NCBI GenBank assembly: GCA_902651635.1
Contig: CACRSC010000029.1
Location: 263,022-327,021 of the forward strand
DNA: 64,000 bases
Source: Mastigamoeba balamuthi
Taxonomy: Eukaryota > Evosea > Mastigamoebida > Mastigamoebidae
Direction of reading: 5' to 3'
Below are positions 20,271 to 31,388 of the stretch, piece after piece (positions within the stretch are counted from its first letter, which is position 1; the number at the start of each line of letters is the position of its first letter). A program made the position numbers and the translations under genes. The notes beneath the pieces were generated by a model. It was given only the letters and a program-made list of their open reading frames with translations. It was not told the origin of the DNA and ran no database searches.

Positions 20271-22370
20271 ATGGGGCAGCCCTGCTGTGACGCGGACATC
20301 GAGGTGCTGCAAGGAGCTTATCTGTTGCGGGACTTTGTGGTGCCGTCGGTGTCGGAGCCCTCCGATCTGCTCTCCCTGGCACTCGCGAGTCCCGCCCTGC
20401 TCGCCGCTGCTGCTCTACGTCCTCTTACAGTCTCCCGAGCAGCGTTAGTCAATGCCCTCGTTCGCCTCTGTCAGTCCGCCTCTGGTCTCTCGTCGTCGTC
20501 GTGGGTGCACGACGCTGTGCAATGCTTCGGACGTCGCCCCTTATCCACACTGCTGCTATCACCGCATCCCCTTCCACCGCGACCTGTGCCTCCTCCCACG
20601 TCCGATGACACGTGCCAGCAGTGCCTTCGCAATGGCCACGAACTGCAGCAAGAGCCGCTGAAGATACCGAAGACTTCAGATCCTCGTCAGCAGATCGACC
20701 TGCTGAGCCCTCTGCGTAGTGTGCGGACAGAGGCCAATGTAGTCGCTGGAGTTGCCCTGGTCGCAGCACGTGCTGCCGCTGGGCCAGAGCAGCCGATGCT
20801 GCTGAATGCCCTCGATTCTCTCGAGACATTACTGCTGGATGGCCATCGAGTTGATTTGGCCATATTCGAAGGCCTGGTACTCGCGTGCGCTCTGGGGGCT
20901 GCAGATGCTGCCCGAGCACTGGGGTTGGCACTGGGACCCGATGGAGCTCAGTACGTGGCACATCGTCACTGCCTTCTGTGCATCGCATGCGCTTCTGGCA
21001 ACGGCGCTGCTGTCCTGCGAGTACTAGCAGAGCCTCCTTTCGCACAGGGGCACGAGGACGCAATGCAGGGCATTTTTTGGAACCGGGATACACCATCATG
21101 TTTCTACGACTATGGTTCCCCTGTGCTCGATCTTCATGCGCTCCAACTTGCTCAGCCGGAGTTCAACCCCAATAGCAATCGCAACGAGCCTCTGTACTCT
21201 CTCTGTGCTGCATGTGCCATGAATGACTGTGGTGCCCTCCGTGTGCTGTCAGAGCCGCCTTACTCCCTGGGCCGAGACGAGGCCCTTCTGGGTCTCGCGA
21301 GCTCCCACAATGCGCATTCCGTGGCCTGTGTGTGTGGCAGTAGGGAGGCCCTGTCTGCCCTCGCGGAGCCGCCATACTCACTGCGCAGAGAGGACCTGTG
21401 TCTTGATTCCAGGTACTGTGACCCTGAGCACTTGGGATTTTTCAACCCGAACCGCCTTCAGGCCTCGCTGGTGGCTGCATGCACGGCAGGAAGGGACGAC
21501 ATGGTCGATGCCCTGGCTCTTTCACCATGGAATGCTGGACACGCAGATGCCATGGAATCCAAGGCCTTACAGGCGGCATTCTATGGAAATCCCGCAACTC
21601 CAGTTATAAGGAGACTTGCACTGCCTCCGTATTCCATCGATGTGACAACAGCCGATAAATATATAGGAGTATTGATGCGGTCTCCAGAGATTTTACAGGC
21701 CCTGGCAGAGCCTCCATACTGCTTCGATCATCACACTCTGATCAGCGATGACTGGGCACTTCTGCAACTGTTGGCCCAGTCTTGCGATCCAGGGGTGTAT
21801 GCGGTGCTGGCAAAGGAGCCATACTGTATCACCGGCGATGATATTCGTCACACTTCTGCTCTATACACGAGTGCGTGCAGCCACCAGTCGGCTGTCATTG
21901 AGGTGCTGGCGCAGGAGCCGTTCTCTCTGGGGCACGAGGACGCCCTCAAGTGTCTCTGGGTCGCCTGCCTCTTCGGATGCGCGTGCGTCCTCGACATTTT
22001 CGCTGAGCCACCGTTCAGCCTGACGAAGGAGGACGCAGCGACCATCGATGTCAAGGTCATCGTGCTTCGGTCGTTGCTCAACAAGGACAGCGCAGTACTC
22101 AAGAGGCTGTCAAGGGCGCCGTACCTGCTGTCGCCAGAAGTTGTGCGTGACGCTGTGCATCAGGTGGTCGAGTACTGCAAATGCCGTGTTGAGAAACAAG
22201 AGCTGCTGACATCTTCTCAGGCCCAAGAAGTGACCCCCTTCGTCCTCTCGCAGCTCCGTACACCAGAAGGCCTCAGAGGCATAGGGCACGTTATCAGTGT
22301 TCTTGTCGCCCCACCATACGACTGTTGTGAGGCACTCGAACTTGTCCCCTCTTCGCTTCTCTCCTCCTAG
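20271..22370 (+). CDS. EPPYSLG-repeat protein with putative lipidated N-terminus
   Basis: A single exon of about 699 aa. ATG 20271 is the first ATG in frame and gives MGQPCCDAD, a glycine and double-cysteine start like dually acylated (myristoyl plus palmitoyl) proteins. From about residue 240 to 650 the chain holds about ten degenerate units centred on LAEPPYSLGHEDA or LSEPPYSLGRDEALL, spaced 30-50 aa. Each is preceded by a helix such as ACACGSREALSALAE-like and often by an AC..G pattern. The spacing recalls ankyrin repeats, but the invariant PPYSL turn does not match ankyrin. I infer a helical solenoid, membrane-tethered and protein-binding. Family not recognised. Confidence 0.7.
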   Translation: MGQPCCDADIEVLQGAYLLRDFVVPSVSEPSDLLSLALASPALLAAAALRPLTVSRAALVNALVRLCQSASGLSSSSWVHDAVQCFGRRPLSTLLLSPHPLPPRPVPPPTSDDTCQQCLRNGHELQQEPLKIPKTSDPRQQIDLLSPLRSVRTEANVVAGVALVAARAAAGPEQPMLLNALDSLETLLLDGHRVDLAIFEGLVLACALGAADAARALGLALGPDGAQYVAHRHCLLCIACASGNGAAVLRVLAEPPFAQGHEDAMQGIFWNRDTPSCFYDYGSPVLDLHALQLAQPEFNPNSNRNEPLYSLCAACAMNDCGALRVLSEPPYSLGRDEALLGLASSHNAHSVACVCGSREALSALAEPPYSLRREDLCLDSRYCDPEHLGFFNPNRLQASLVAACTAGRDDMVDALALSPWNAGHADAMESKALQAAFYGNPATPVIRRLALPPYSIDVTTADKYIGVLMRSPEILQALAEPPYCFDHHTLISDDWALLQLLAQSCDPGVYAVLAKEPYCITGDDIRHTSALYTSACSHQSAVIEVLAQEPFSLGHEDALKCLWVACLFGCACVLDIFAEPPFSLTKEDAATIDVKVIVLRSLLNKDSAVLKRLSRAPYLLSPEVVRDAVHQVVEYCKCRVEKQELLTSSQAQEVTPFVLSQLRTPEGLRGIGHVISVLVAPPYDCCEALELVPSSLLSS

Positions 22371-22667
22371 AGAATCTCATTTCACCCACGGAATATCCCA
22401 TGCAGTTGTTCCGACATGGTTATTGTTTCCAGCTGTGCATATTTTTGAGTGCGGTTTCGAGATTCAAATGCGTTACCTGTCTCCAAATGAATGCCAATTC
22501 TTGTTTGATGCCCCCACATCCCCCATGTTGCGGTAGTTGGCGCCCACAAATGAGGTCTCCAACTTTGTGAATCCGCCGTTGGATAAATATCATAATATCA
22601 CAGTCCTCAAGTCCGAGTCCCAAGTTCCAAACGGATTTATCCGTTAGCTAACTGCAGATTAGGCTAG
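22371..22667. other. Intergenic, AT-rich
   Basis: About 300 nt of lower GC with ATAAATATCATAATATCAC near 22,583-22,601. It probably holds the calpain promoter; no gene is seen. Confidence 0.4.
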
Positions 22668-24616
22668 ATGAACGCGGGCACTCCACCTTGCGATCAGCGC
22701 TCTGTCACAGCAATGGCGTTCCAGCAGCTCAGCGACGAAGTTGGCCCTGCCCGTGCTGCAGTCAGCAGCGCACGCAACGACGACGGACCGGTCTCCCAAG
22801 TGCCGCATTCTCTTGCACAAGAGACCAGGGACACTCTGCGCACTGGCGAGGTCGTCAGGAAGATGACGTTCCCTCAATGGTCCGCTGTGTTCGAGCAGAC
22901 GCCGTCTCCTCAGCCCGGCCTGTTCACAGACCCCGACTTCTCCGAGACTGGCATGCCGCTCACGCAAGGGATGTCAGAGCATCTCGCGGCGTGGCTGCGG
23001 CCTCCCAGCGCAATGATTGTGGCGAGGGGCAATGGCCTGATGGGCAGCGTGGAGCAGGGTGAGGTGGGCTCGTGTGCTTTTTTGGCATCTTTGGAGTGTG
23101 TGGTCAGGTATTGGACGAAGCATCTCGGCGAGGTGCTGCCGATCATCTTCCCCAGAATGGAGGGCAGACCAGTCATCAGTTCGACGGGCAGGTGACTCAG
23201 ACACTGTTCACTGTGTCACTAAGCAGACTTCAGGTACGTCGTCAAGTTGCACTGGAACGGCTGCGCAAGGGCCGTTGTCATAGACGACAGGATCCCAGTC
23301 GATGCCAAGGGCAAATGGCTGTGCTGCCAGTCGACATTCCTAAATGAGTTGTGGCCCCTACTTGTAGAGAAAGCATGTAAGACAGCCCGAGGGCCTGCTC
23401 TTTCTGCTCACTCAGGGGCTGGCTCGTTGTGCAGACATGAAGCTGAGCTGGGGCAGGTACAAGGGCGGTACACACCTCCGCGACTTCGAAATGCTCACCG
23501 GATGGACCTCGCAAATACGTGAGAAAACACACATTGGGGATGTGCCCCGATTTACACACACGTAATTCAGAGAAGCTCTCTAAGAACGCAGACGCCCTGT
23601 TCCAGACACTTCACGAGGGGTTCCATCAGGGCTTCTGCATGGCCACTCTCTCTGCGCGAAAACACAAGAGAGGCTGGGAGAACTACAAGGCGTTGGGACT
23701 CTTAAGATCGCATGAGTATTCGCTGGTTGACATCCGGCAGGTCTGTGGTGGCTCGCTGCGCCTGGCAAAGCTCAGAAACCCGTGGGGCTATTTCCATTGG
23801 AAGGGCCAGTTCTCGAGAGGGGACCGCGATTCGTGGACCGAGGAACTGCAGTTCCAGTTGGGCTACTTCGAGCTTACTGATTTTGGCGAGTTCTGGATGA
23901 GGTGGGAGGACGTCGTCAAGTACTTCTCCACCATCGTATTGGCATGGTCTCCGCAGAGCATCGCATTTCAGCAGGTTCCTCCATTCATCTCCGAGGCAGT
24001 GCGGTGGCTGATTCCAAATGGCAGGTGTGGAGCAGCACAATCGACCCCATGGGATCCTTCAACATGTGGGTCCACTTTCCCCGCAAGTGCTTCAGGAGGA
24101 GCCCTCAATACCTCGTGCGAGGCTCTCAGCAACGCACTATAAAGCACAGCGCTTAACACACAGGACACCCTGGCAGGTCTCGGTCGATTGTCGAGTACCC
24201 ACAACACTGCGCGTTCAGCTCGCTCCCTTCATCACAGGGAGCAGCGGCGAGTCATCGGACTGGTGGACAATTGCTGTCCGATTCTCTGGGCACCGCATCC
24301 GCACAGAGCACAAACCGGTATGCAATCCCCATTCCGATTGCGAACTCAGAGCCCGCAGTTGAGGGCTGCTCTGCTCGACGGAGGCACGCGCACGCTGTAT
24401 CCGCAGTATTTCGAAATTGATGTTCCAGCCGGCAGGAACAGTGTTGCTATCTGTGTTCTGCACACCCGCCTCTTCCGCCCTTCATCCTTCTCCCTGTCAG
24501 TCGCATGCCCAGTGCCGTTCTCTGTGGCTAGCCTGGGAGATGGGCGTAGCGCAGCGAGAGCGATGAGGGAAGGCGTACTGCAAGATGGCTCACACAGCGG
24601 GAGCAAATCCTCCTGA
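22668..24616 (+). CDS. Calpain-type cysteine protease (C2 family)
   Basis: Starts at ATG 22668 (MNAGTPPCDQ; a second ATG is at 22713). Spliced exons give QGEVGSCAFLASLECVVRYW (oxyanion Gln and catalytic Cys), GRYVVKLHWNG, FLNELWPLLVEKAYMKLSWG, GFCMATLSA, HEYSLVDIRQ (catalytic His) and KLRNPWG (catalytic Asn). All three catalytic residues are present. After the protease core, RRSPQYLV and TLYPQYFEIDVPAG look like the start of calpain beta-sandwich (C2-like) modules. At least five exons with phase-consistent GT-AG introns are seen up to about 24,160; the last part is uncertain. Calpains are intracellular, usually calcium-regulated proteases. No signal peptide or EF-hand is seen. Confidence 0.8.
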
Positions 24617-24757
24617 ACTCCCCACGAAATCTAAGCATGACACTCTGCTATATGCATGGAGCTTGTCTGTAATCACCTCACTGTACGCTTCGCCCTGTGC
24701 AGTTCATTGCAACTCACTCTGTTTGAGCGTTTACGCCAGTCAGTTGCCAAGCTTCTG

Positions 24758-27700
24758 CTAGAGCTCCGTCATTCCGCGCCCGAAGTCGGGGTGCAGGACG
24801 ATCTCGTTGCGGAGTGGTGCCCCGGAGGGGCCCTGCAGGCGGGGCCCCGTGTACCGCGGCGAGCGCATCTCCTGGCGGGCCTCGTCCCACCAGATGAGGC
24901 TCTCCGCCACCTTCTTGCTGAGGCAGTGCGCGTTCTGGCAGGCCGCCGGCACCTTGATCGTGCCCGGGAAGTTGAAGTAGCAGCAGCTCAGCTGGTACAC
25001 GAGGCGCTGGAAGTCGACGGCGCCGACCTGCTTGAGCTCGTTGTGCAGTATGTCGTAGTGCGTCGGCCGCATGAGCTTCTGCTGGCCCTTGTTGGGCGCC
25101 GTGCTCTGCACGAAGAAGTCCTGCGTCGCGACGAAGAACGACTTGACGTCGCGCGTCACGCCCCCGGCCATCACGACGCCGTGCGGCGCGTTGGTCGCCC
25201 GCGGGCCGAAGAACATCGTCGGGATGCGCTTCTGGACGACCACCACGGCCAGCAGCGCCCCGCGGCACGTCCTGTCGCGCGCCTCGATCACGCGGCTCAG
25301 CTCCGTGCTGCGCAGCTCCGCCATCTGCTGGTCGCCCACGCCGTCGCGCAGGTACAGCACAATCTCCGGCGGCGCCCCCATCTCCTGAGCAACGCGGGCC
25401 CCGCGAATTTGCGATTTGGATCGGTCATTTCAATTGATAAATTTTGGGCGTCAACGCAAAAGACGACCTTCTGGTACTCGGCGATGATGTCGCAGACGGC
25501 AGCGAACGCCTCCTGCTGGCAGATCTCCTGCTCGGGGACGTCGAGGCGGTACACGCGGCGGCGCGTGAAGAACTTGCCTGTGCCGGGCGGCCCCGGCGGA
25601 GTGGACCCGACAAACGCGATGACGGCGGGCATCAGGTGCGTTCTGCTCTGCGAGTCGCGGTACTTGCGCTTGAGGTCGCGCGACACGTCGACGCCGATGA
25701 CGAGCAGGCGCCTGCCGGGTGGCACTACGCGCGGGTCGAGCTCGACGGACCACAGCGCCCCGCCAATCTTGCAGACGAGCGCCATGAACAGGTTCGAGCT
25801 CATCACAGGAGCCGGCACCCCGCGGCTCCCGCGCTTCCCCGTGAACGTCTGAAGCACCGCGAACTGCTCCGCCACCCCGTTCTCGGCGCAGAACCGCAGA
25901 ACCGCGTTGTAGATGTTCTGGTTGTTTGGTTTGTTGTGTTGAGTTGCGTTCTCCTTTTTCAGAGATGAGCAACTGCTACCTTTGTGCGGACGCGGGTGAC
26001 GCAGAGGACGGCGGGGATGTGGCCGTGGCGGCGGACGTCGTTGAGCTTCGGCATGATCGACGTGAGCGCCGCGACCCACGGGGCGCCGTCGTCGTCGGTG
26101 AGCGGGACGACGGTGCCCGAGACCATCGTGTAGCGCACGCGGTAGTTGTCGGCGCGCTGGCGGAACATCTGGCTGAGCTGCTTGGCGTAGTCGAGGCACC
26201 CCTGGTCGTTCTCGTACACGAACGCCAGGTACACGTCGCGGCCAGCCGCCGGCACCAGCCGCGAGCAGCACGGCTGCCACTTGGAGCTGTCGGGTATCTC
26301 GCTGTCGATCGCGTGCAGAAGGGCTCCGCTGATCCGCACGTTCTGTACGCCCAGCCGCGCGTACCGCACCATCACGGGCGTCACGTTTACCTCCACGCCC
26401 CACATCCCCAGCAGTTGCGCGGCTGTCGGCGGCGGCGTCCCCTGGTATCCGTTTTGTGAATTGCTGTGCGGTTTTCTCCCGACGGCAAAACACGGAGGAA
26501 GGCGCTGTGCATGAGAGCTCGTGCCTGGACTTTGGAGGAGGGCTCGAAGAAGTAGTCGAAGAAGCGGCACATGTGGTCGTACTTGTCGCGCAGGGTGCGC
26601 TCTGTGATGGTGCGCACGAGGGGCGAGGCGTCGAGCTGGTCCTTGGTGACGGTGGCCTCCATCTTGCAGAGCTGCGGGATCAGGTAGATGCGGTCCGAGG
26701 CGGCGCCCCTGTGGCCCTCGACTGCCAGCATCGGCTGCGCTGTCTCCACAGACTTCATGCCCGCCTCCTGCCGCTTGAAGAACCCCTCGTACCTGCGCCA
26801 AGAGTCAGACTGTTTCCGCATCACACAAATGGATTCATCTCCGCATTGACAAACAGCCGATCAGGAGTGGTGAGGTTCAGTTTCGGTGTAATTGATGGAA
26901 TTGGTGGAATTTATGTTGTCTTTTTCCCTCAAAAGCAATTGATTTTCAGAACATACAGCGGCAAAAGAAGGAAGAAGTTAGGTGCTCACCTCGACTCGGT
27001 GTACTGCTTGTAGGTCATCGAGGGGTCGTGGGCCATGGGGCTGGCGGGGGTGAGCGACCAGTCGACGTCGATGACCTTGAACGTGTCCTTCTCGCGGCGG
27101 TACGCGCACGTCACGAGGTGCCCGCGCAGCGCTGCCCTGCCCGCCTCGCGGTCGCCGCCGCTCCTGCGCAGTATGTCGAGCGCCGTGTACCCGCGCGGCT
27201 CGTTCATGTTCTTGCCGTCGACGACGAGCATCCAGCCGCCCTGCCGCAGCTGTATGCGCGGCGCGAAGCCCTCGTTGACGGCGACAGAGACCAGCGGGCT
27301 GACGCTGCTGTCGACGCTCTCGGTGGCGCTGTCAAAGTAGTCGTGGCGGCGCCGCGTGACGTCCCACGCCCTGCTGGCCGCGACGCACTCGTGGAAGACG
27401 TCGTTGAAGACCTGCTCCCTGTGCGGCACGCCCTCGGGCGCGGGCTCCCTGTCGAGGTGCTCGACGGCGTCGAAGCGGACGCCGACGGGGTACTCGCGCG
27501 GCTCCCTGTCGCCCTTGAGCCGCGTCGCGATGACCTCTGTGCCCACGAGCGCCTCGACCTGCGCCCGCACGTACGCCACAGACCCGTTGAAGACGATTTG
27601 CGCGTCCGGGGGCCGCGCGCCGAAGCGCTGCTCGACGTAGGACCAGAACAGCCGCGTCCTGTCGCGGGCCGTCTCGACGCCCGCGGGGAACTCGACAGAG

Positions 27701-28549
27701 TACATGTAGACGGCCGCCCCGGGGCGCACGTGCAGCGGGTAGTAGTTGCACACGAGGCCCTCGAACGGCCTGTCGATCATGCCGCGCAGGTACCTGCTCA
27801 CCGCCTCGACGGGCCCCGCGGCGTACTCGTCCGCCAGCGCCTGGCGCACCGCGTCGCAGCGCCTGCAGCGCGGCTTGCTGGCGTAGTTGCTCGCCCTGCA
27901 CTCGCCGCACGTCCAGTCGCCCGCGCCCGCGGAGCCCCCGGGGCCCCGGCGCCGCGACGCCGCGGGCTNGGGGTAGCGCTGGTTGGGCCCGCCGGGGCCT
28001 CCCTGGGCCTGGCAGGGGCGGCCCGTGCTGCGGGGGCGCTGCTGCTGCCGCGGGCAGGTGCGACAGCTACGGGCTTGGCGACTGCGGTGGCGGCCCGTGG
28101 CGCTGCGGGCGCTGGAGCCGGCGCCGGCTTTGCAGGGGCGACTGGAGCTGGAGCTGGCTTGGGCTTGGAGGCGGCAGGGGCCAGTGCCTGCGGTGCAGGG
28201 GTTTCTGGCTGTGGCGCAGGGGCCGACTTGCACTTGGCGGCGTGTTTCTTGCCCTACAGGCGCAAAACACAGACGACAGAGCGAGCGAGTGAGCCGATGT
28301 GACAACACGGCGGAGAACGACGGCGGTGCGCTTCACGGAGAGATGCTCCTTGAAGGCCTGCTCGGTGGGAACACCCACACCGCACACAGGGCAGAAGACT
28401 GGGCCCGAAAGGCATAATTCGGTCAGACATGGCAGCAATGCGGGCAGCCACGCGATCCACGATGGAAGCAAGCCAATGCCCCGGAGCAGCGTGAGAAGTG
28501 CGAGGGGGCAACGAGAGGGATGCGCACAGGGCTGCTTGCTCTCGGCCAT
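24758..28549 (-). CDS. Argonaute/PIWI protein with N-terminal C2H2 and RanBP2-type zinc fingers
   Basis: About eight exons from ATG 28549. The first two give MAESKQPFFCPVCG and AFKEHLS|GKKHAAKCK, a U1/matrin-like C2H2 finger. A Pro/Ala-rich linker follows, then DWTCGECRASNYASKPRCRR (a RanBP2-type finger, C-x2-C...N...C-x2-C). Then come Argonaute N/L1/PAZ regions (MYSVEFPAGVET, VDGKNMNEPRGYTALDILRR) and MID/PIWI. Catalytic DDH residues are present: LVIGVDVSRD (near 25,690), LYLRDGVGDQQ (near 25,345) and RPTHYDILHN (near 25,058). YFNFPGTIKVPAACQNAH closes the PIWI fold. It would use small RNAs to silence or slice targets. One undetermined base (n at 27969) lies in the linker. One intron may use a GC donor (near 26,525). 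Fusion with two zinc fingers is unusual. Confidence 0.88.
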
Positions 28550-28796
28550 CGGGGCTGCTCGGGTGCTGTGATGGATGCAAGCAAAGTTGAGTTGTGAGTG
28601 GAAAGGATTCTTTTCCCGCTGGCTGATCCCCACTGCCACATCGGCACACGCGACACGACACGAGACGCGACAGCACGTCAAATCTGGGCAGCCGAGGAGA
28701 GTGGGGCCGCGACGTGGTGCAATCCACAGGGCCAAGCTGCGTTTGTGCCAACGTGGCTGCATTGCGGAGGGGCAGTCGGCGGCAGGTCCAAAGCAC

Positions 28797-29737
28797 TCAG
28801 GACAGCTGCCCAGAGGCCGTGACAACGATCGGCTTGAGCGTCTCTCCCGACTCGGTGCCATACGTCTGCATGAGACGGGTGACCTCGATTCCCTCGAGCA
28901 CGGTCCCTAATGAGGTCACGTTCCACGTCAGGCAACTGAGGCAACTGCTGGGGAGATGGGGAGGCGCGAGTGGACCGAAAACGACGTAGTGGCCGTCGAG
29001 CCAGGGGCAGGGCACAGCGGTGATGAAGAACTGGCTGCCGTTGGTGTCGGGGCCCGCGTTGGCCATCGACAGCAGGCCTTCGCGCGAGTGCTTGATCTCG
29101 AAGCCCTCGTCGGGGAACGTGGGCCCGTAGATCGACTCCCCGCCCTCCCCGTTGCCCTCTGTGATGTCCCCTCCCTGCGCACGAGTGAACAAGCGCTGCC
29201 TTGAGACCCTCCCATCCACACACACACATCCCGCAGCCTGAGCTGCGCGTGAAGGGCCCACCTGAGACATAAACTTGGGAATGACGCTGCAGCAGTCATG
29301 AGCAGGGAGGGGTGGACGTTGAGGTCAGCGACCGAGGAGCCGTGCGGAGGACTGGCGCTGGGGAGGGCAGCGCTGTTGGGCACCGGTGGAACGGGCTGCC
29401 CTTGAAGTACAGGGGCTTCCCCAGCGTGCCGTTGCCCTTCTCACCAGTGCACCTGCGAGCCACACAACACGACATGCGTTTCAGCGTGAGCGGCGCCGAG
29501 CGTCGGGCGCGGAAGGGATTTTATGCCGCACAGAGCGCGGAAGTTCTCGGCGGTCTTGGGGACCTGGAGACCGTAGAGCCCAATGACAATGCGGCCCGCG
29601 GGTGAGCCGCCAATGGACACGTCCAGGTACACGGTGCTCGTGATGCTCAGGTCGGGCTCAGACCCTCCCGCGGCTGCTGCCGCTGCCAGGGCCACCACCG
29701 CCGCCGCCATTGCCATTGCCATTGTCGCGCGCCACAT
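28797..29737 (-). CDS. Secretory-pathway cyclophilin (peptidyl-prolyl isomerase)
   Basis: Five exons are inferred, including a 25-nt micro-exon (VIPKFMSQ). The signal peptide [16 protein letters not shown] is followed by [107 protein letters not shown]. The catalytic Arg of FHR, FFIT and the WLDGH motif (Trp that binds cyclosporin) are intact. This is the cyclophilin B/secreted class that isomerises prolines during folding in the ER. ATG 29737 was chosen because it gives the complete leader; a second in-frame ATG follows 15 nt later. No KDEL-type tail is seen (ends TASGQLS). Confidence 0.92.
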
Positions 29738-30112
29738 GGTGAATGCTGGTCCCACACCGCAGTTCACAGTGAGGATATTTCTCTCAGATTCTCTGCTCCT
29801 GTTGGAACAAATTGCCATCACCGAATCAGCCAATGATCTATCCCTGGGCCCCCTGTTGGGTGAACAGGGCGATCTCTGTGTTATTGTGTAATCATCATAT
29901 CTATTCTCCCACAACTCGCAGTGAGGTACCGCAAAATAAGCAACTTGATTTGAAACGGAAAGCGAACGCCAAGCCCTGGCATTTCTTGAGAACATTCAGT
30001 GCTAATACTCAACTCGGGGTGGGCATGGTCGTTGGGCAGGGCGTTTGATAAGCACGGCAGTTTCGATATGTTTGTTTCACATCACAACACTCACAGGAAC
30101 AGTCACCCAAGA
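29738..30112. other. Intergenic between divergent genes
   Basis: About 375 nt. GGATATTTC at 29773-29781 precedes the cyclophilin start. The side next to the GH28 relic lacks most of the promoter motifs found at the intact copies. Confidence 0.45.
29773..29781. promoter_or_regulatory. GGATATTTC motif upstream of cyclophilin
   Basis: It lies 36 nt upstream of the cyclophilin ATG and matches the GATATTTC element seen at other gene starts. Confidence 0.3.
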
Positions 30113-31195
30113 ATGTTGAAGGCTGGCGTAGTTCTGGCGGTACTGTGCTCGGCGCACGCGCTCTGTCAGGCCAAGATGATCAAGGGCAAGTACGTGACCG
30201 TCATCGTCGGCGACTCCATCTAAGGCGTCATCACGTTCGGACGTTCTGTCTTCGACGTCACCAAGTACGGAGCACGCGGCGACGGCAGGACCGACGACAG
30301 CTCGGCCATCCAGAAGGCCCTCGATGCCGCAGCCCCCAGGGGCGGCACGGTCGTAATCCCCACTGGCAAGACGTTCCTGTTCAAGGCCATCAACATCACT
30401 GGCAACCTCACCGAGCTCAGAATCGACGGCGCCCTCCGCATCTCCGACGACTACGCCCACTGGCCCGCGGCTGCCAAGGCCGCCATCACCATCCCCGCCA
30501 AGAGCAACATCGCCATCACGGGGTCGGGCACCATCGACGGCCAGGGCGCCACGTGGTGGGCCAACCTGAGGAACCAGCCCCGTCCCAGGACCATCTACCC
30601 GTGCAACGTCGACACGGTCATCGTCTCGGGCATCACTGTCAAGGACTGCCCGTACCACTGCCTGCAGATGTACTCCTCCAACACCGAGATCTTTGCTGTT
30701 ACACTGCGCGCACTTCCGTCTACTGGCATCGCCAAGCCCTCCCACAACATTGATGGCATCAACATCCACGGAGACATCTTCTGGGGTGCGTGGCACAACA
30801 TCGATTTCTTCCCCCTTTTCTCACAACACAGTAACAGTTCATGACTGTGCAATCTGGGTGGGCGATGACAATGTGGCGATCCATGCGAGCAAGGTCCTCG
30901 TTGAGAACTCCTATTTCGGCTCTGGCCACGGTGCCTCTACTGGCTCGCTCTGCACAGAGGTCATCTCGGACATCACAGTCAAGAACGTAGTCTTCAAGGG
31001 AACAAACATGTGGGCCTCGAATCAAGACGGTCCAGGGCTGCCGAGGGTCGCTGTCCTACGTCCACTTCCAGGACCTGACCCTCACCAACGTCAAGACCAC
31101 CGGGACTCAATCTCACTTACATGTGCTCCAACATCGTTGGAGGGGCGGCAGGACAGCAGAGCCCTCTTCCTTGCCTGTCGACGAACTGAGTGTGA
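30113..31195 (+). pseudogene. Broken polygalacturonase, GH28 (copy 2)
   Basis: Homologous along its length to the intact copies at 16.7, 37.4 and 47.5 kb. A leader (MLKAGVVLAVLCSAHALCQA) is followed by an extra segment of about 30 nt at 30,213-30,243 that introduces a TAA. The rest of exon 1 is well preserved at the DNA level (NTDGID has become NIDGIN). Exon 2 keeps WVGDDNVAIHASKVLVE and GHGASTGS. It then loses frame near 31,007 (TNMWASNQDG instead of TTCGPRIKT). Most of the C-terminal third is deleted, leaving only a trace of the SPRPCLA end near 31,160. Alterations in the active-site NTD motif suggest loss of function before or soon after frame loss. Confidence 0.85.
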
Positions 31196-31388
31196 CTGAG
31201 GACCCAACACCCAAAGGCACTGCTCTCGCGGTGGTTTTGGCATCCAACCTCCCTCTCCATTGGATCATCACTGTAAGCACGCTGTCCAAGACAAACCATG
31301 GGCAATCATTGGAAGCACGAAAACAGGACCATGATTTTGGGAGGCAATTGCGGTATAATTCCACCCAGCTGGCGACAATTCTCACAAA

